A DNA stretch of 8,012 nt from Chthonomonadaceae bacterium (GCA_025355115.1 JANXLO010000516.1:1-8012), one strand, 5' to 3'. Counted from the stretch's first letter, positions 1 to 6,591 are shown. Notes: a model not told the origin generated them from the letters alone. Program-made: numbers and translations.

Positions 1-2144
1 AACACGTCGGCGTTTCCTGCCACATCCATTCTGCCGAGCGCACTCAGCGCGGACTCCACCGCCGTATAGTTTTCGGTGTCGCTTATGGCTATGGCGCGAA
101 GGAGGGCATTGTCCTCCTTCGTGACCGGCAGCTGTGACAGCGCGTTTATCGCGGCCAGGCGTCGGCCGTTGAGCTTCGACTTCAGCTCCCCACGGAACAC
201 GTCGCGAAGGGACTCCTGCTTCAGCCCTGCCAGTGCAGTGATTATCGCGGATCCAACCGCGTCGCTGGGCTCAGACTTCAGCACATCGGTCAGGAGCTTG
301 ACGTCAGCCACATCTGGCGTCATGCCTGTGGGGATCAGTTGCGCCAGAGCCGTACGGCGATCGAGATGTGAGGGGGCGTAACGAATGACTGTCGGGAGCT
401 CTGCGGTCTCGAACGTTTTCTTAGTCAAGTCCTTCAGCAGATCGTGGTCAGGATCGATCATCACAGCGTTTGGCTTGACGGCGGCGGGGAAACGGAACTC
501 CTGATCCGTCGAACTCAGTGAAGCTTTTATCCGTTCCATATTGCCGGTCGAGCCTTCACGAAGCAGCCCGAAAGTGAGCGGCAGGCTGTAGACCGGCACT
601 CCATCGGAGGTGTCCTGCGTCTGCTTAACGTGCGCAACGACCTCTTTTCGACCCTCGTCGTAAGTCCAGGAGAAGTCGAGAACAGGTATGCCGGGCTTGA
701 ATACCCACTGATCGAAGAAAGCCTCGAGGCTCTGACCGGTCTCCTCCTGCAGTGCCTGGATGAGGTCATGCGTGTCTACAGGCTTATAGGCGTTCACGCG
801 AAGGTAGTGGCCCAGCCCACGGAAAAAATCGGCGTCGCCCATCTGCCTGCGCAGCATGTGCAGAATGACGCCGCCCTTCGCGTAGGTGTGTCCCTGATCA
901 AACATCGCATCGTTGGAGGGGTAGAGGATGGTCGATAGCGGATGCAGTGTGCGGCGGGCGGAGAACTTATAGGCGTTGGTGTTGCCCTCCACTTCGCTGT
1001 CGTAGGTCTCCTTTCCGCGCAGATGCTCCTCGTAGTACATCTCGAAGAAGGTGGCGAAGCTCTCGTTGAGCCAGATGTCACCCCACTCCTTGCAGGTCAC
1101 GAGATCGCCGAACCACTGATGCGCAAGCTCATGCGAGGTGAGGCTGGAGGCGGGCCAGAGGCCGTTGCGGGAATCGCTGAGCGCGTAGACGCCCAGCGTG
1201 GTCGCGCTGACGTTCTCCATGCCGCCGGGGAACTCAAAGACGGCGCACTGCGCGTATTTCGGCCAAGCGTACTTGACGCCAAGAGAGTTGGAGAAGAAGG
1301 AGAGCATATCCGGCGTGTTGCCAAATGTCGACTTCGCCAGATCGCCTTTGCCTTTCGGCACGACATAGTAGAGGGGAATCCCCGCCCAGGTGTCTTTGCG
1401 TATATCGAGCTCGCCAGCGACGAGTGAGAGGAGATAGGTGGAGTGAGGCTGCGTCATTTTCCAGCGAAACGTCCTGGTGTGCTTTGCCGCGTCGCGGGTG
1501 GTCGGCCCCTGTGTGCCGTTGCCAATCACCTCCCAGTTCTCGGGAACTGTGGTGATGGTTTCGGAGGTGCATTTGTCGTTCGGGGCGTCGTAGCAGGGCA
1601 CCCAGTGATGATTGCCGTCCGTCTCTCCCTGCGTCCACATCTCGGCGGAGCGGTCGGGATGAGCGGGGGCCGGATCGATCCAGTGGACCCCCTCTGCCCC
1701 GTTCGGGCCGCCGCCGGGGCCATTCCCAGGCATATCGTAGGTCACTTCGACAGCGACCTCTTTCCCGCGCACAAGCGGGGAGTTCGGCTGAATCGTCAAT
1801 TTTTCGGAGGCATGCGTGAATTTGGCGTCCGCACCGTTGATCTTGCAGGCAAGGATTTTAAGATTGCTGCCAGCGTCCAAAATTATGCTGGCCAGCCCAT
1901 CGCGAAGCGGCGCAAGGCTGTTGGTGACCACGCCATGCGCGGAATGAGCCTTCGCATCGACATTGAAGATCAATTTTAGGTCGCGCACATGATAATCCCG
2001 TGTGCGGACGTAGTGGACGGTAGCACGCGGCGGCTTGAAAGGATTGTTCTGTGCATTTGAAATTGTCGGCAGCACGGCCGTCCCAGCAAGCAGTAACAGT
2101 GCAGTCGTGCCAATGGCGGCGGGCGGGATTCTGGAAGGCTTCAA
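1..2144 (-). CDS. Exported M1-family zinc aminopeptidase (C-terminus beyond window)
   Basis: A reading frame of 714 codons stays open from TTG at 2144 to the window edge, so the protein is C-terminally incomplete here. It should remove N-terminal amino acids from peptides outside the cytoplasm. Residues 1-31 look like a signal peptide (basic start, hydrophobic TALLLLAGTAVL, likely cleavage at SNA/QN). The M1 signatures are present: QGE at 172-174 and WVPCYDAPNDK at 181-191 in the N-terminal beta domain, the exopeptidase motif GGMEN at 307-311, the zinc site HELAH at 338-342 with the third ligand E361 (HEXXH-X18-E), and the probable catalytic Tyr421 in TYAKGG. Residues from about 590 onward look alpha-helical, perhaps HEAT-like as in other M1 enzymes. 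TTG is chosen because AAGGAG lies 7 bases upstream and the signal peptide begins there; no better start is visible. Family assignment is very secure; substrate preference is unknown. Confidence 0.95.
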   Translation of the reverse strand, partial: MKPSRIPPAAIGTTALLLLAGTAVLPTISNAQNNPFKPPRATVHYVRTRDYHVRDLKLIFNVDAKAHSAHGVVTNSLAPLRDGLASIILDAGSNLKILACKINGADAKFTHASEKLTIQPNSPLVRGKEVAVEVTYDMPGNGPGGGPNGAEGVHWIDPAPAHPDRSAEMWTQGETDGNHHWVPCYDAPNDKCTSETITTVPENWEVIGNGTQGPTTRDAAKHTRTFRWKMTQPHSTYLLSLVAGELDIRKDTWAGIPLYYVVPKGKGDLAKSTFGNTPDMLSFFSNSLGVKYAWPKYAQCAVFEFPGGMENVSATTLGVYALSDSRNGLWPASSLTSHELAHQWFGDLVTCKEWGDIWLNESFATFFEMYYEEHLRGKETYDSEVEGNTNAYKFSARRTLHPLSTILYPSNDAMFDQGHTYAKGGVILHMLRRQMGDADFFRGLGHYLRVNAYKPVDTHDLIQALQEETGQSLEAFFDQWVFKPGIPVLDFSWTYDEGRKEVVAHVKQTQDTSDGVPVYSLPLTFGLLREGSTGNMERIKASLSSTDQEFRFPAAVKPNAVMIDPDHDLLKDLTKKTFETAELPTVIRYAPSHLDRRTALAQLIPTGMTPDVADVKLLTDVLKSEPSDAVGSAIITALAGLKQESLRDVFRGELKSKLNGRRLAAINALSQLPVTKEDNALLRAIAISDTENYTAVESALSALGRMDVAGNADV

Positions 2145-2151
2145 CTCGTGT

Positions 2152-2157
2152 CTCCTT
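2152..2157 (-). promoter_or_regulatory. Ribosome binding site deciding the TTG start of the M1 peptidase
   Basis: The minus strand reads AAGGAG, separated by 7 bases from TTG at 2144. This consensus-like Shine-Dalgarno site supports a TTG start directly before the signal peptide. Confidence 0.7.
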
Positions 2158-2200
2158 TTGGGACTGGGCGTGAGCGGCTTATGACCGATAGTTCAGCTTA

Positions 2201-2229
2201 ATTTTACCCTGTTCCCCTTGCATTTTCGA
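2201..2229 (-). promoter_or_regulatory. Candidate sigma-70-type promoter for the M1 peptidase
   Basis: On the minus strand, TCGAAA (2229-2224, 4 of 6 matches to TTGACA) is followed after 17 bases by TAAAAT (2206-2201, 5 of 6 matches to TATAAT). Transcription would start near 2194, giving a leader of about 50 bases. The spacing is ideal but the -35 box is weak, so this is a candidate only. Confidence 0.4.
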
Positions 2230-2300
2230 TTTCTCGATTGCAGGCGGTCAGTTAGTCGGGATCCGCGCCATAGATTTCCTCACTGCTCACCAAAACGAAT

Positions 2301-2341
2301 CTCCCCCTTCACTGTCGCATTTGCATGCAGAGAAGGGGGAG
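2301..2341 (-). terminator. Stem-loop, probable terminator of the Gly-rich gene pair
   Basis: CTCCCCCTTC (2301-2310) and GAAGGGGGAG (2332-2341) are perfect 10-base inverted repeats around a 21-base loop. After one mismatch, CTG/CAG adds three further pairs. The hairpin lies 37 bases after the stop codon of the 2379-3302 gene. On the minus strand it is followed by ATTCGTTTTGG, a T-rich but interrupted tail. It also separates that gene from the promoter region of the M1 peptidase. The weak T tract is the main doubt; it could instead act as a 3'-end stabilising hairpin. Confidence 0.55.
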
Positions 2342-2378
2342 AAGTGGAACAGAAGAAAGCACGGCAGATGCTGGAAGA

Positions 2379-3302
2379 CTATTCGTCTCTGGCTCCTGTC
2401 GATGGCGAGCCGCCCTTGCGGCCGCCTCCGCCGCCGCTCGGTCCTCCGCCGCTTCCAGTTCCGCCTCCGCCTCCGCTTGCCTCATTGATGGCGAGCATGC
2501 GGAGTTTGGGAAGCTCGAACAGGCTGACTGCGAGTCCTACGACTTTGCCGTTCAACACTGCGACCATGAGGTGGTTCTTCTGGCTGTAGTTCATCACGAA
2601 GCCAGGGCCTTGCTCTTCGATGTTGTCGGGCCAGCCGTAAGTGGCATAGACCGAGGCCAGCGAGGAGCCGAGGGCGATTCCTCTTGACGTCGCGCCGCCG
2701 CCGTACTGGCCGCGCTCGAAGGTGACGAGCAGGCGTCCCGGCGCATTGAATATGAACAGATAGAGACGCTCGGTTTTGGGATAGTAGTAGACCCAGATGT
2801 AGCCGCCTGACTGCCCGAACGTCGTGCTGCTCTCATCTCCTGAGCCGCTGCCTATGCCTCCCCCGCCTGGCATGGAGGGCCCGCCGCCGCTGCCGCCGTA
2901 GGGACTACCGCCGCCTTTGCCGCCGGGCATCGCTGGTCCGCCCTGCATGGATGGCCCGCCCTGCATAGAGGGACTGCCGCCGCGCGAGCCGCCGGGCATC
3001 GAGGGCCCGCCACCGGACCCCGATGGGCCTCCGCCGCTGGAGGAGCTGCCCTCTCCCAGGCTGCGAATGCCGCCAGTAAGATCGCCGTCCGCATTTACGG
3101 ACTCCGTGACCAAAACAGTTTCGTTAAGCCGATAGACCCGTGTGGGAGCACCATAGGCTTTGAGCACTTCACGATAGGTCTGCAGGATGCGCACTCCGAG
3201 CAGGCTTTTCTCTACACCCGCAGCCTGCGACGGCTTTGGCGTGAGGGCCAGCAGGCTGCACGCCGCGACCATGCCGGCCATCAATCCCATTCCTCTTCGC
3301 AT
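2379..3302 (-). CDS. Exported Gly-rich protein with split BamE-like module (smaller paralog, 307 aa)
   Basis: I do not recognise a named family. The N-terminus (MRRG, then a hydrophobic stretch) is an export signal. It may be cleaved near SQA/AG at about residue 27, or processed as a lipoprotein at Cys15 (V-A-A-C fits a lipobox). The mature protein has four parts: block A at 34-56 (LLGV...TYREVLKAYGAP), a Gly/Ser/Pro insert at about 77-167, an aromatic strand block B at 168-198 (WVYYY, LYLFIFN, LLVTFERG), block C at 203-260 (GIALGSSLASVYATYGWP, then NGKVVGLAV), and a Gly-rich tail from 276 ending in ARDE. Blocks A+B and block C each resemble the helix, G.P turn and beta strands of BamE/SmpA-like proteins; that is fold-level inference. 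ATG at 3302 has GAGGAG 6 bases upstream. The 360-aa paralog lies 61 bases upstream on the same strand with no visible promoter between, so co-transcription is likely. A structural, adhesive or envelope-assembly role is possible but unproven. Confidence 0.85.
   Translation of the reverse strand: MRRGMGLMAGMVAACSLLALTPKPSQAAGVEKSLLGVRILQTYREVLKAYGAPTRVYRLNETVLVTESVNADGDLTGGIRSLGEGSSSSGGGPSGSGGGPSMPGGSRGGSPSMQGGPSMQGGPAMPGGKGGGSPYGGSGGGPSMPGGGGIGSGSGDESSTTFGQSGGYIWVYYYPKTERLYLFIFNAPGRLLVTFERGQYGGGATSRGIALGSSLASVYATYGWPDNIEEQGPGFVMNYSQKNHLMVAVLNGKVVGLAVSLFELPKLRMLAINEASGGGGGTGSGGGPSGGGGGRKGGSPSTGARDE
2925..2981 (-). repeat. Short PSMQGG-type repeats in the smaller Gly-rich protein
   Basis: Residues 108-126 of the 307-aa protein contain PSMQ-GG, PSMQ-GG and PAMP-GG in tandem, and isolated GGPSMPGG units flank them at 98-105 and 140-147. 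The same six-residue motif occurs as four exact units in the neighbouring paralog, so the repeat is ancestral to the pair or has been exchanged between the two genes. Confidence 0.75.
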
Positions 3303-3363
3303 AACGATCTCCTCGATGTCTCCGGTTGACGACAGCCCGGGAACGATTTCTACGGGTGACGGA

Positions 3364-4446
3364 CTAGTGGCCCACCGCGACAGTGATGCCGAGCACTTTG
3401 TTCTTTACCATCTGGAACGCGACTTTGTCTGACTCGCCGTAGCGCATAATGACGTTCTCGCCGTCGTGAGCGCCGTCGTTGCTCCAGCCATAGCGGCCCA
3501 GGACTTGCGTCATATTCGAGCCGAGCATGATGCCCTGTCGAGTTCTGCCGGCATGGAGAGACGCGACGCCGTACTCTTGAATCTGAATGACTTTGCCGTT
3601 TTTATTGAACAGAAAGGACATATGGTAGCCCTTGAGTTTGTTGTGGTACCACCAGGTGGTTTCGGTTGCGGGGCCTTCGGCCTGATCGCCGCCGCCTTCA
3701 CCACTCGCGCCAGGCAAGCCGCCGCCGGGGCCACTGGGGCCGCTGGGACCTCCGCCCTCACCCTGTCCGCTGAAGCCAGGCAGTCCCTTCCCGCCTCCGG
3801 GAGCTCCACCGGGGTAGCCGCCCGCGCCGGGGCTTCCGGGATATCCGCCTGCGCTTGGGCTACCTGGGTAACCGCCAGCGCCAGGACTTCCAGGATAGCC
3901 GCCCCCGCCAGGGCTGCCGGGATAGCCGCCGGGGCTACCGGGATAGCCGCCTCCGCCGGGGCTGCCGGGATAGCCGCCTCCGGACGAGGCAGGACCACCG
4001 GTGCCGCCGGGTGCGACGCCGTCATTCTTGCCGGGAAAACCGTTCCTGCTCGACAGTCTTTTGCCGCTTCCGCCGCCGGGCCCGCCGCTTCGTCCGCCAG
4101 GGCCGCCCTGCATTGACGGGCCTCCCTGCATCGAGGGGCCGCCTTGCATGGATGGGCCACCCTGCATCGAGGGACCACCCTTGCCGCCTGTGAAGCCGCC
4201 GTTGCCGCCGCCCGGAGCCGCTGCGACATCTTTAGGCGGCACGGGGAGGAATGGCCCTCCGGCCTGCACTTCGTCCGGCTGACCGTATTTCTTAAGAACG
4301 TCGCGATAGGTGGAAGTGCGCAGGGCCACGCCCAGCAGATGATCCTCCGAACCTCCGGACTGACCGGCCAATACCGAGCTGGAAGTAAACATCATCAGTG
4401 CGCCGAGGGCGACAAATGTCCCCTGACGACCGTTGCGAATAGACAT
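3364..4446 (-). CDS. Exported Gly-rich protein with collagen-like insert (larger paralog, 360 aa)
   Basis: First gene of the tandem pair; not a family I can name. A signal peptide spans residues 1-27 (basic MSIRNGRQ, hydrophobic FVALGALMMF, likely cleavage at VLA/GQ). Block A (37-60, LLGV...TYRDVLKKYGQP) matches the 307-aa paralog. The insert at about 63-258 is nearly all Gly, Pro, Ser, Ala and Tyr. It contains four GGPSMQ units (90-113), then a GYP-GSP-GxG array (158-213), then GPSGPSGP. Block B (264-293: TWWYHNKLKGYHMSFLFN, then GKVIQIQEYG) and block C (302-358: TRQGIMLGS, RYGW, KVLGITVAV) again match the paralog. Unlike it, this protein has no Gly-rich C-terminal tail and ends in AVGH. ATG at 4446 has AGGGAG 8 bases upstream. 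I infer two BamE/SmpA-like modules, the first interrupted by the insert, in a periplasmic or surface protein; the function is unknown. Confidence 0.87.
   Translation of the reverse strand: MSIRNGRQGTFVALGALMMFTSSSVLAGQSGGSEDHLLGVALRTSTYRDVLKKYGQPDEVQAGGPFLPVPPKDVAAAPGGGNGGFTGGKGGPSMQGGPSMQGGPSMQGGPSMQGGPGGRSGGPGGGSGKRLSSRNGFPGKNDGVAPGGTGGPASSGGGYPGSPGGGGYPGSPGGYPGSPGGGGYPGSPGAGGYPGSPSAGGYPGSPGAGGYPGGAPGGGKGLPGFSGQGEGGGPSGPSGPGGGLPGASGEGGGDQAEGPATETTWWYHNKLKGYHMSFLFNKNGKVIQIQEYGVASLHAGRTRQGIMLGSNMTQVLGRYGWSNDGAHDGENVIMRYGESDKVAFQMVKNKVLGITVAVGH
3808..3981 (-). repeat. 27-base tandem repeat encoding collagen-like GYP-GSP-GxG units
   Basis: Residues 156-213 of the 360-aa protein contain seven YPG units at 159, 168, 175, 184, 193, 202 and 211. 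The spacing is 9 residues (27 bases) except for one 7-residue unit. Read as GYP|GSP|G(G/A)G the repeat is Gly-X-Y, with Pro in two of three Y positions. It is in register from 174 to 212 apart from Ser198 replacing a Gly. Such near-identical units are prone to slippage, so copy number may vary between strains. Confidence 0.85.
4108..4179 (-). repeat. Four tandem 18-base units encoding GGPSMQ
   Basis: Residues 90-113 of the 360-aa protein are four exact copies of GGPSMQ. The DNA units differ only at synonymous positions, for example ATTGAC, ATCGAG and ATGGAT on the plus strand. The protein repeat is therefore perfect while the DNA has drifted, which suggests selection on the peptide or an older expansion. 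Confidence 0.9.
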
Positions 4447-4499
4447 TTTTCAGGCTCCCTTCTGGAGAGTATTGTCTCAACACGGTGAGAGTTGTTAAG

Positions 4500-4528
4500 A
4501 TTATATCAGGTATGGGCGCATCTGTCTA
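4500..4528 (-). promoter_or_regulatory. Near-consensus sigma-70-type promoter of the Gly-rich gene pair
   Basis: On the minus strand, TAGACA (4528-4523, 5 of 6 matches to TTGACA) is followed after exactly 17 bases by a perfect TATAAT (4505-4500), preceded by TGA (extended -10 element TGn). Transcription should start near 4493, leaving a leader of about 47 bases before ATG at 4446. It is the best promoter visible in the window and suggests strong, housekeeping-type expression of the pair. Confidence 0.8.
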
Positions 4529-4553
4529 TGCACCGGACGAGAAAATAGCCCTC

Positions 4554-4579
4554 AAATGAACGCATTTCCCGATTCATTT
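4554..4579. other. AT-rich inverted repeat between the deacetylase gene and the Gly-rich promoter
   Basis: AAATGAA (4554-4560) and TTCATTT (4573-4579) form a 7-base inverted repeat around a 12-base spacer. It lies just after the deacetylase stop codon (4594) and about 25 bases upstream of the -35 box at 4523-4528. It could be a weak terminator of the deacetylase transcript (TATTTT follows on the minus strand) or a regulator binding site. The sequence does not decide between these. Confidence 0.3.
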
Positions 4580-4593
4580 CAAATCATGCCGGC

Positions 4594-6480
4594 TCATTCT
4601 CCCCGATGCGGCAGGGACTGCGAGTTTGCGGCTGCCTCCTGAGCGGCGCTTCGCCGGCGAGCCAGCGTCTCCACCGTCGCGAAAGAGTAGCCTCGCGCCT
4701 TCAGCTCCTTCAGTATGGTCGGCAACGCCTGAAGCGTGCTGAGCTTGCCGTTGTGCATCAGGATGATGGAGCCGGGCCGCACTTCATTCAGCACCGCGTT
4801 GGCAACCTGCTGCGCCCCGAGCACTTCCGAGCCGTAGACATCGACCGTCCACATGCAAGGCGTCAGCCCCCACTGCCGCACGATCTGCGCGACGCCACTG
4901 TTCCAGTTGCCGCCGGGCGGACGCATATACGCAGGCATTTTGCCCGTGACCGTCAGGATCGCGGCCTGAGTCTCCAGCATCTCGCGGGCCACGTCCTCCG
5001 AAGAGAGCGCCGTCAGGCTGCGGTGCGTGTAGCTGTGATTGGCTATCTCCATCCCTGCGTCGGAGAGCCGCTTCGTAAGCTCGGGAAACTCGATGACATG
5101 TCGCCCGATCACAAAGAACGTCGCGGGCACTCTGGCATTTACCAGCATCTCCAACAGCGGCTCGGTGAGTCCCGGCTTGGGACCGTCGTCAAACGTGAGC
5201 GCGATCACTTTCTCCGTAGGAAGGCCGCCGAAGACGGCGCTTTTCGCCAGTCCTACGCCTCCGCTCGCCGCGAGCTGGGATCGAACATCGCGGAAGCTCG
5301 GGCTGAGCGCAGCGGCGCGGAGAAACCACCCGCGGGCAGAGTTCGCGTCCCCGCCTGCCCTGCTCAGAGCTCCGAGCATATACGCGGCTTCGCGCCGGGC
5401 TGGCCGCAGCAGAAGCGTCTGCCAGAGGCCGACACGGAGGCGCTCCCTCCGTTCGCTGTCAGCGGAAGCGCCGCCAGTTGGGTTGAAAACGCGCAGTCGG
5501 CGAGTGGTATGGCTCATCTCGCGGGCATCGCGGTCGAAAAATGTGACTCCCAGCTCGTGCCAGCCGTTCGCGGCGCGGCGGGTATCCCAGGTATAGGAGA
5601 ATGGACGGGTGCTGACCAGCCCCTGCGCCTGACCGTCTATGGAGTACGAGACGTACGCGACGGAGCCGGAAGGCTCCTCTGGGACGAGCGCCACACTGCC
5701 GCTAGATGCCGCCTCTTTAGGAAAGGCAGGCCGGCTGCCTGGAGCCAGCGTCACCGCGCCGCTTGTGAGCGGATGGGCGGGATCGAAGCTCATCAGCAGT
5801 CCTGAGTTCTGCAAAATCGGATCGCCGGGCAGTGCGGCGAGGGCGGTCTGCATCTGCGAACTGGCCAGTTTGCGGTCGCCCTGTCGAAGTGCCGTCATCG
5901 CTTGAAGCGCGCTCTGCGCGGGCAACAGGTTCGCGGGCAGTCCCGCGCCGCCCACCGCGACCGTCGCGCCGCCAATCCATTCGGAGTATCTACGGGCGAT
6001 CAGCAGCGCCGTCTTGTCGCCTCCGTTACGCTCCGACCGGTCGAAAAGCTCCAGAGCAGCCGCTCGTTCATTACGCGAAAGGCGCGCCAGTCCCAGAGCG
6101 TACAGCGCGAGGCTGTCCTCAGGAGAGACGGCAACAGCGCTCTGCAGAAAGGGCAGCGAGGCAGCGGCGTCTCCGGTATGAAGCAGAACAGCGGCGCCTA
6201 AAACTTCGAGCAACGCATCATCTGGCGTCTGCTGAAGCGCCTTTCGGGTCTGCGCCGCGGCCTCCCGCCAATCCTCGGCCTGCATCTTTACAAGGGCCGC
6301 TTCCGCCGCATCGAGGGCAGGGGCCGGAGGCTCGTCTGCCTGCGCATCGACGATAGCGCATGCGCTCAAGGCCGCAGCCAAAGCCGTACAGACACACCAT
6401 CGCCGCAATTTTGTCGAAATCAAGTGTTGCAACTCTCTTCCTTCACTGTTTTTGTCGGTAGATCGCCGTGAAAGGTTCAC
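4594..6480 (-). CDS. Exported TPR-Ig-NodB polysaccharide deacetylase, probable lipoprotein (628 aa)
   Basis: The C-terminal NodB domain (about 424-607, carbohydrate esterase family 4) should remove acetyl groups from a glycan such as peptidoglycan or an extracellular N-acetylglucosamine polymer. Visible catalytic motifs: TFDDGP (429-434; D431 base, D432 metal ligand), HSYTH (482-486; metal ligands H482 and H486), RPPGG (520-524), WTVD (544-547) and LMHNG (574-578; H576). All metal and catalytic residues expected of an active enzyme are present. Ahead of it lie TPR-like helices (about 56-150 and 185-225), an Ig-like beta domain (about 258-333, with RPFSYTWDT and GWHELGVTFFD) and further TPR-like helices (345-402). 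At about 628 aa it is far longer than a simple NodB enzyme. The export signal ends in lipobox L38-S-A-C41, so anchoring as a lipoprotein is likely. GTG at 6480 has AGGAG 10 bases upstream; TTG at 6432 (residue 17), with AAGGA 6 bases upstream, is a credible alternative start that keeps the signal. Confidence 0.93.
   Translation of the reverse strand: MNLSRRSTDKNSEGRELQHLISTKLRRWCVCTALAAALSACAIVDAQADEPPAPALDAAEAALVKMQAEDWREAAAQTRKALQQTPDDALLEVLGAAVLLHTGDAAASLPFLQSAVAVSPEDSLALYALGLARLSRNERAAALELFDRSERNGGDKTALLIARRYSEWIGGATVAVGGAGLPANLLPAQSALQAMTALRQGDRKLASSQMQTALAALPGDPILQNSGLLMSFDPAHPLTSGAVTLAPGSRPAFPKEAASSGSVALVPEEPSGSVAYVSYSIDGQAQGLVSTRPFSYTWDTRRAANGWHELGVTFFDRDAREMSHTTRRLRVFNPTGGASADSERRERLRVGLWQTLLLRPARREAAYMLGALSRAGGDANSARGWFLRAAALSPSFRDVRSQLAASGGVGLAKSAVFGGLPTEKVIALTFDDGPKPGLTEPLLEMLVNARVPATFFVIGRHVIEFPELTKRLSDAGMEIANHSYTHRSLTALSSEDVAREMLETQAAILTVTGKMPAYMRPPGGNWNSGVAQIVRQWGLTPCMWTVDVYGSEVLGAQQVANAVLNEVRPGSIILMHNGKLSTLQALPTILKELKARGYSFATVETLARRRSAAQEAAANSQSLPHRGE
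6439..6443 (-). promoter_or_regulatory. Alternative ribosome binding site inside the deacetylase 5' end
   Basis: AAGGA on the minus strand lies 6 bases before TTG at 6432. Starting there would shorten the protein by 16 residues and give a compact signal sequence (STKLRRW, then the hydrophobic core and LSAC). The longer GTG start at 6480 has its own AGGAG at 6495-6491, but with 10-base spacing. The sequence alone does not settle the start. Confidence 0.4.
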
Positions 6481-6563
6481 GAATTAGATTCTCCTGCATC
6501 CGTACGGTGTCGGTCTGTGCCAGGTGCCCGCAGAGATTTGGTCGACGCTGCGCAACGGTCTAT

Positions 6564-6591
6564 TTGCAAAATGCGACAGAAGCTGTATACT
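6564..6591 (+). promoter_or_regulatory. Candidate promoter for the esterase gene
   Basis: TTGCAA (6564-6569, 4 of 6 matches to TTGACA), a 16-base spacer and TATACT (6586-6591, 5 of 6 matches to TATAAT) would start transcription near 6598. The leader of about 158 bases would then contain the inverted repeat and short ORF described separately. The central GTATAC is palindromic, so strand assignment is not certain. Confidence 0.4.

Noticed and set aside
942..1979. Plus-strand ORFs of 161 and 178 codons within the M1 peptidase
   Set aside because: They are antisense to the frame carrying GGMEN and HEXXH-X18-E, and no independent feature supports them.
4108..4179. Regular short repeats resembling a CRISPR array
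   Set aside because: Units are contiguous 18-base codon repeats without spacers, inside an open frame with signal peptide, promoter and ribosome site; they encode GGPSMQ.
3466..4229. Long open frames on both strands and in other frames across the Gly-rich genes (216 and 239 codons)
   Set aside because: Ala/Arg-rich shadows of GC-rich repetitive coding sequence. They lack a signal, domains or ribosome sites, while the chosen frame matches its paralog.
2379..4446. PE-PGRS-like or mycobacterial Gly-rich family membership
   Set aside because: No PE/PPE N-terminal domain; the folded blocks are a different type and the Gly-rich part is an internal insert.
4606..5805. 399-codon plus-strand ORF opposite the NodB gene
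   Set aside because: Runs antisense to a frame with all NodB motifs and has Arg/Ala/His-rich composition typical of an antisense shadow.
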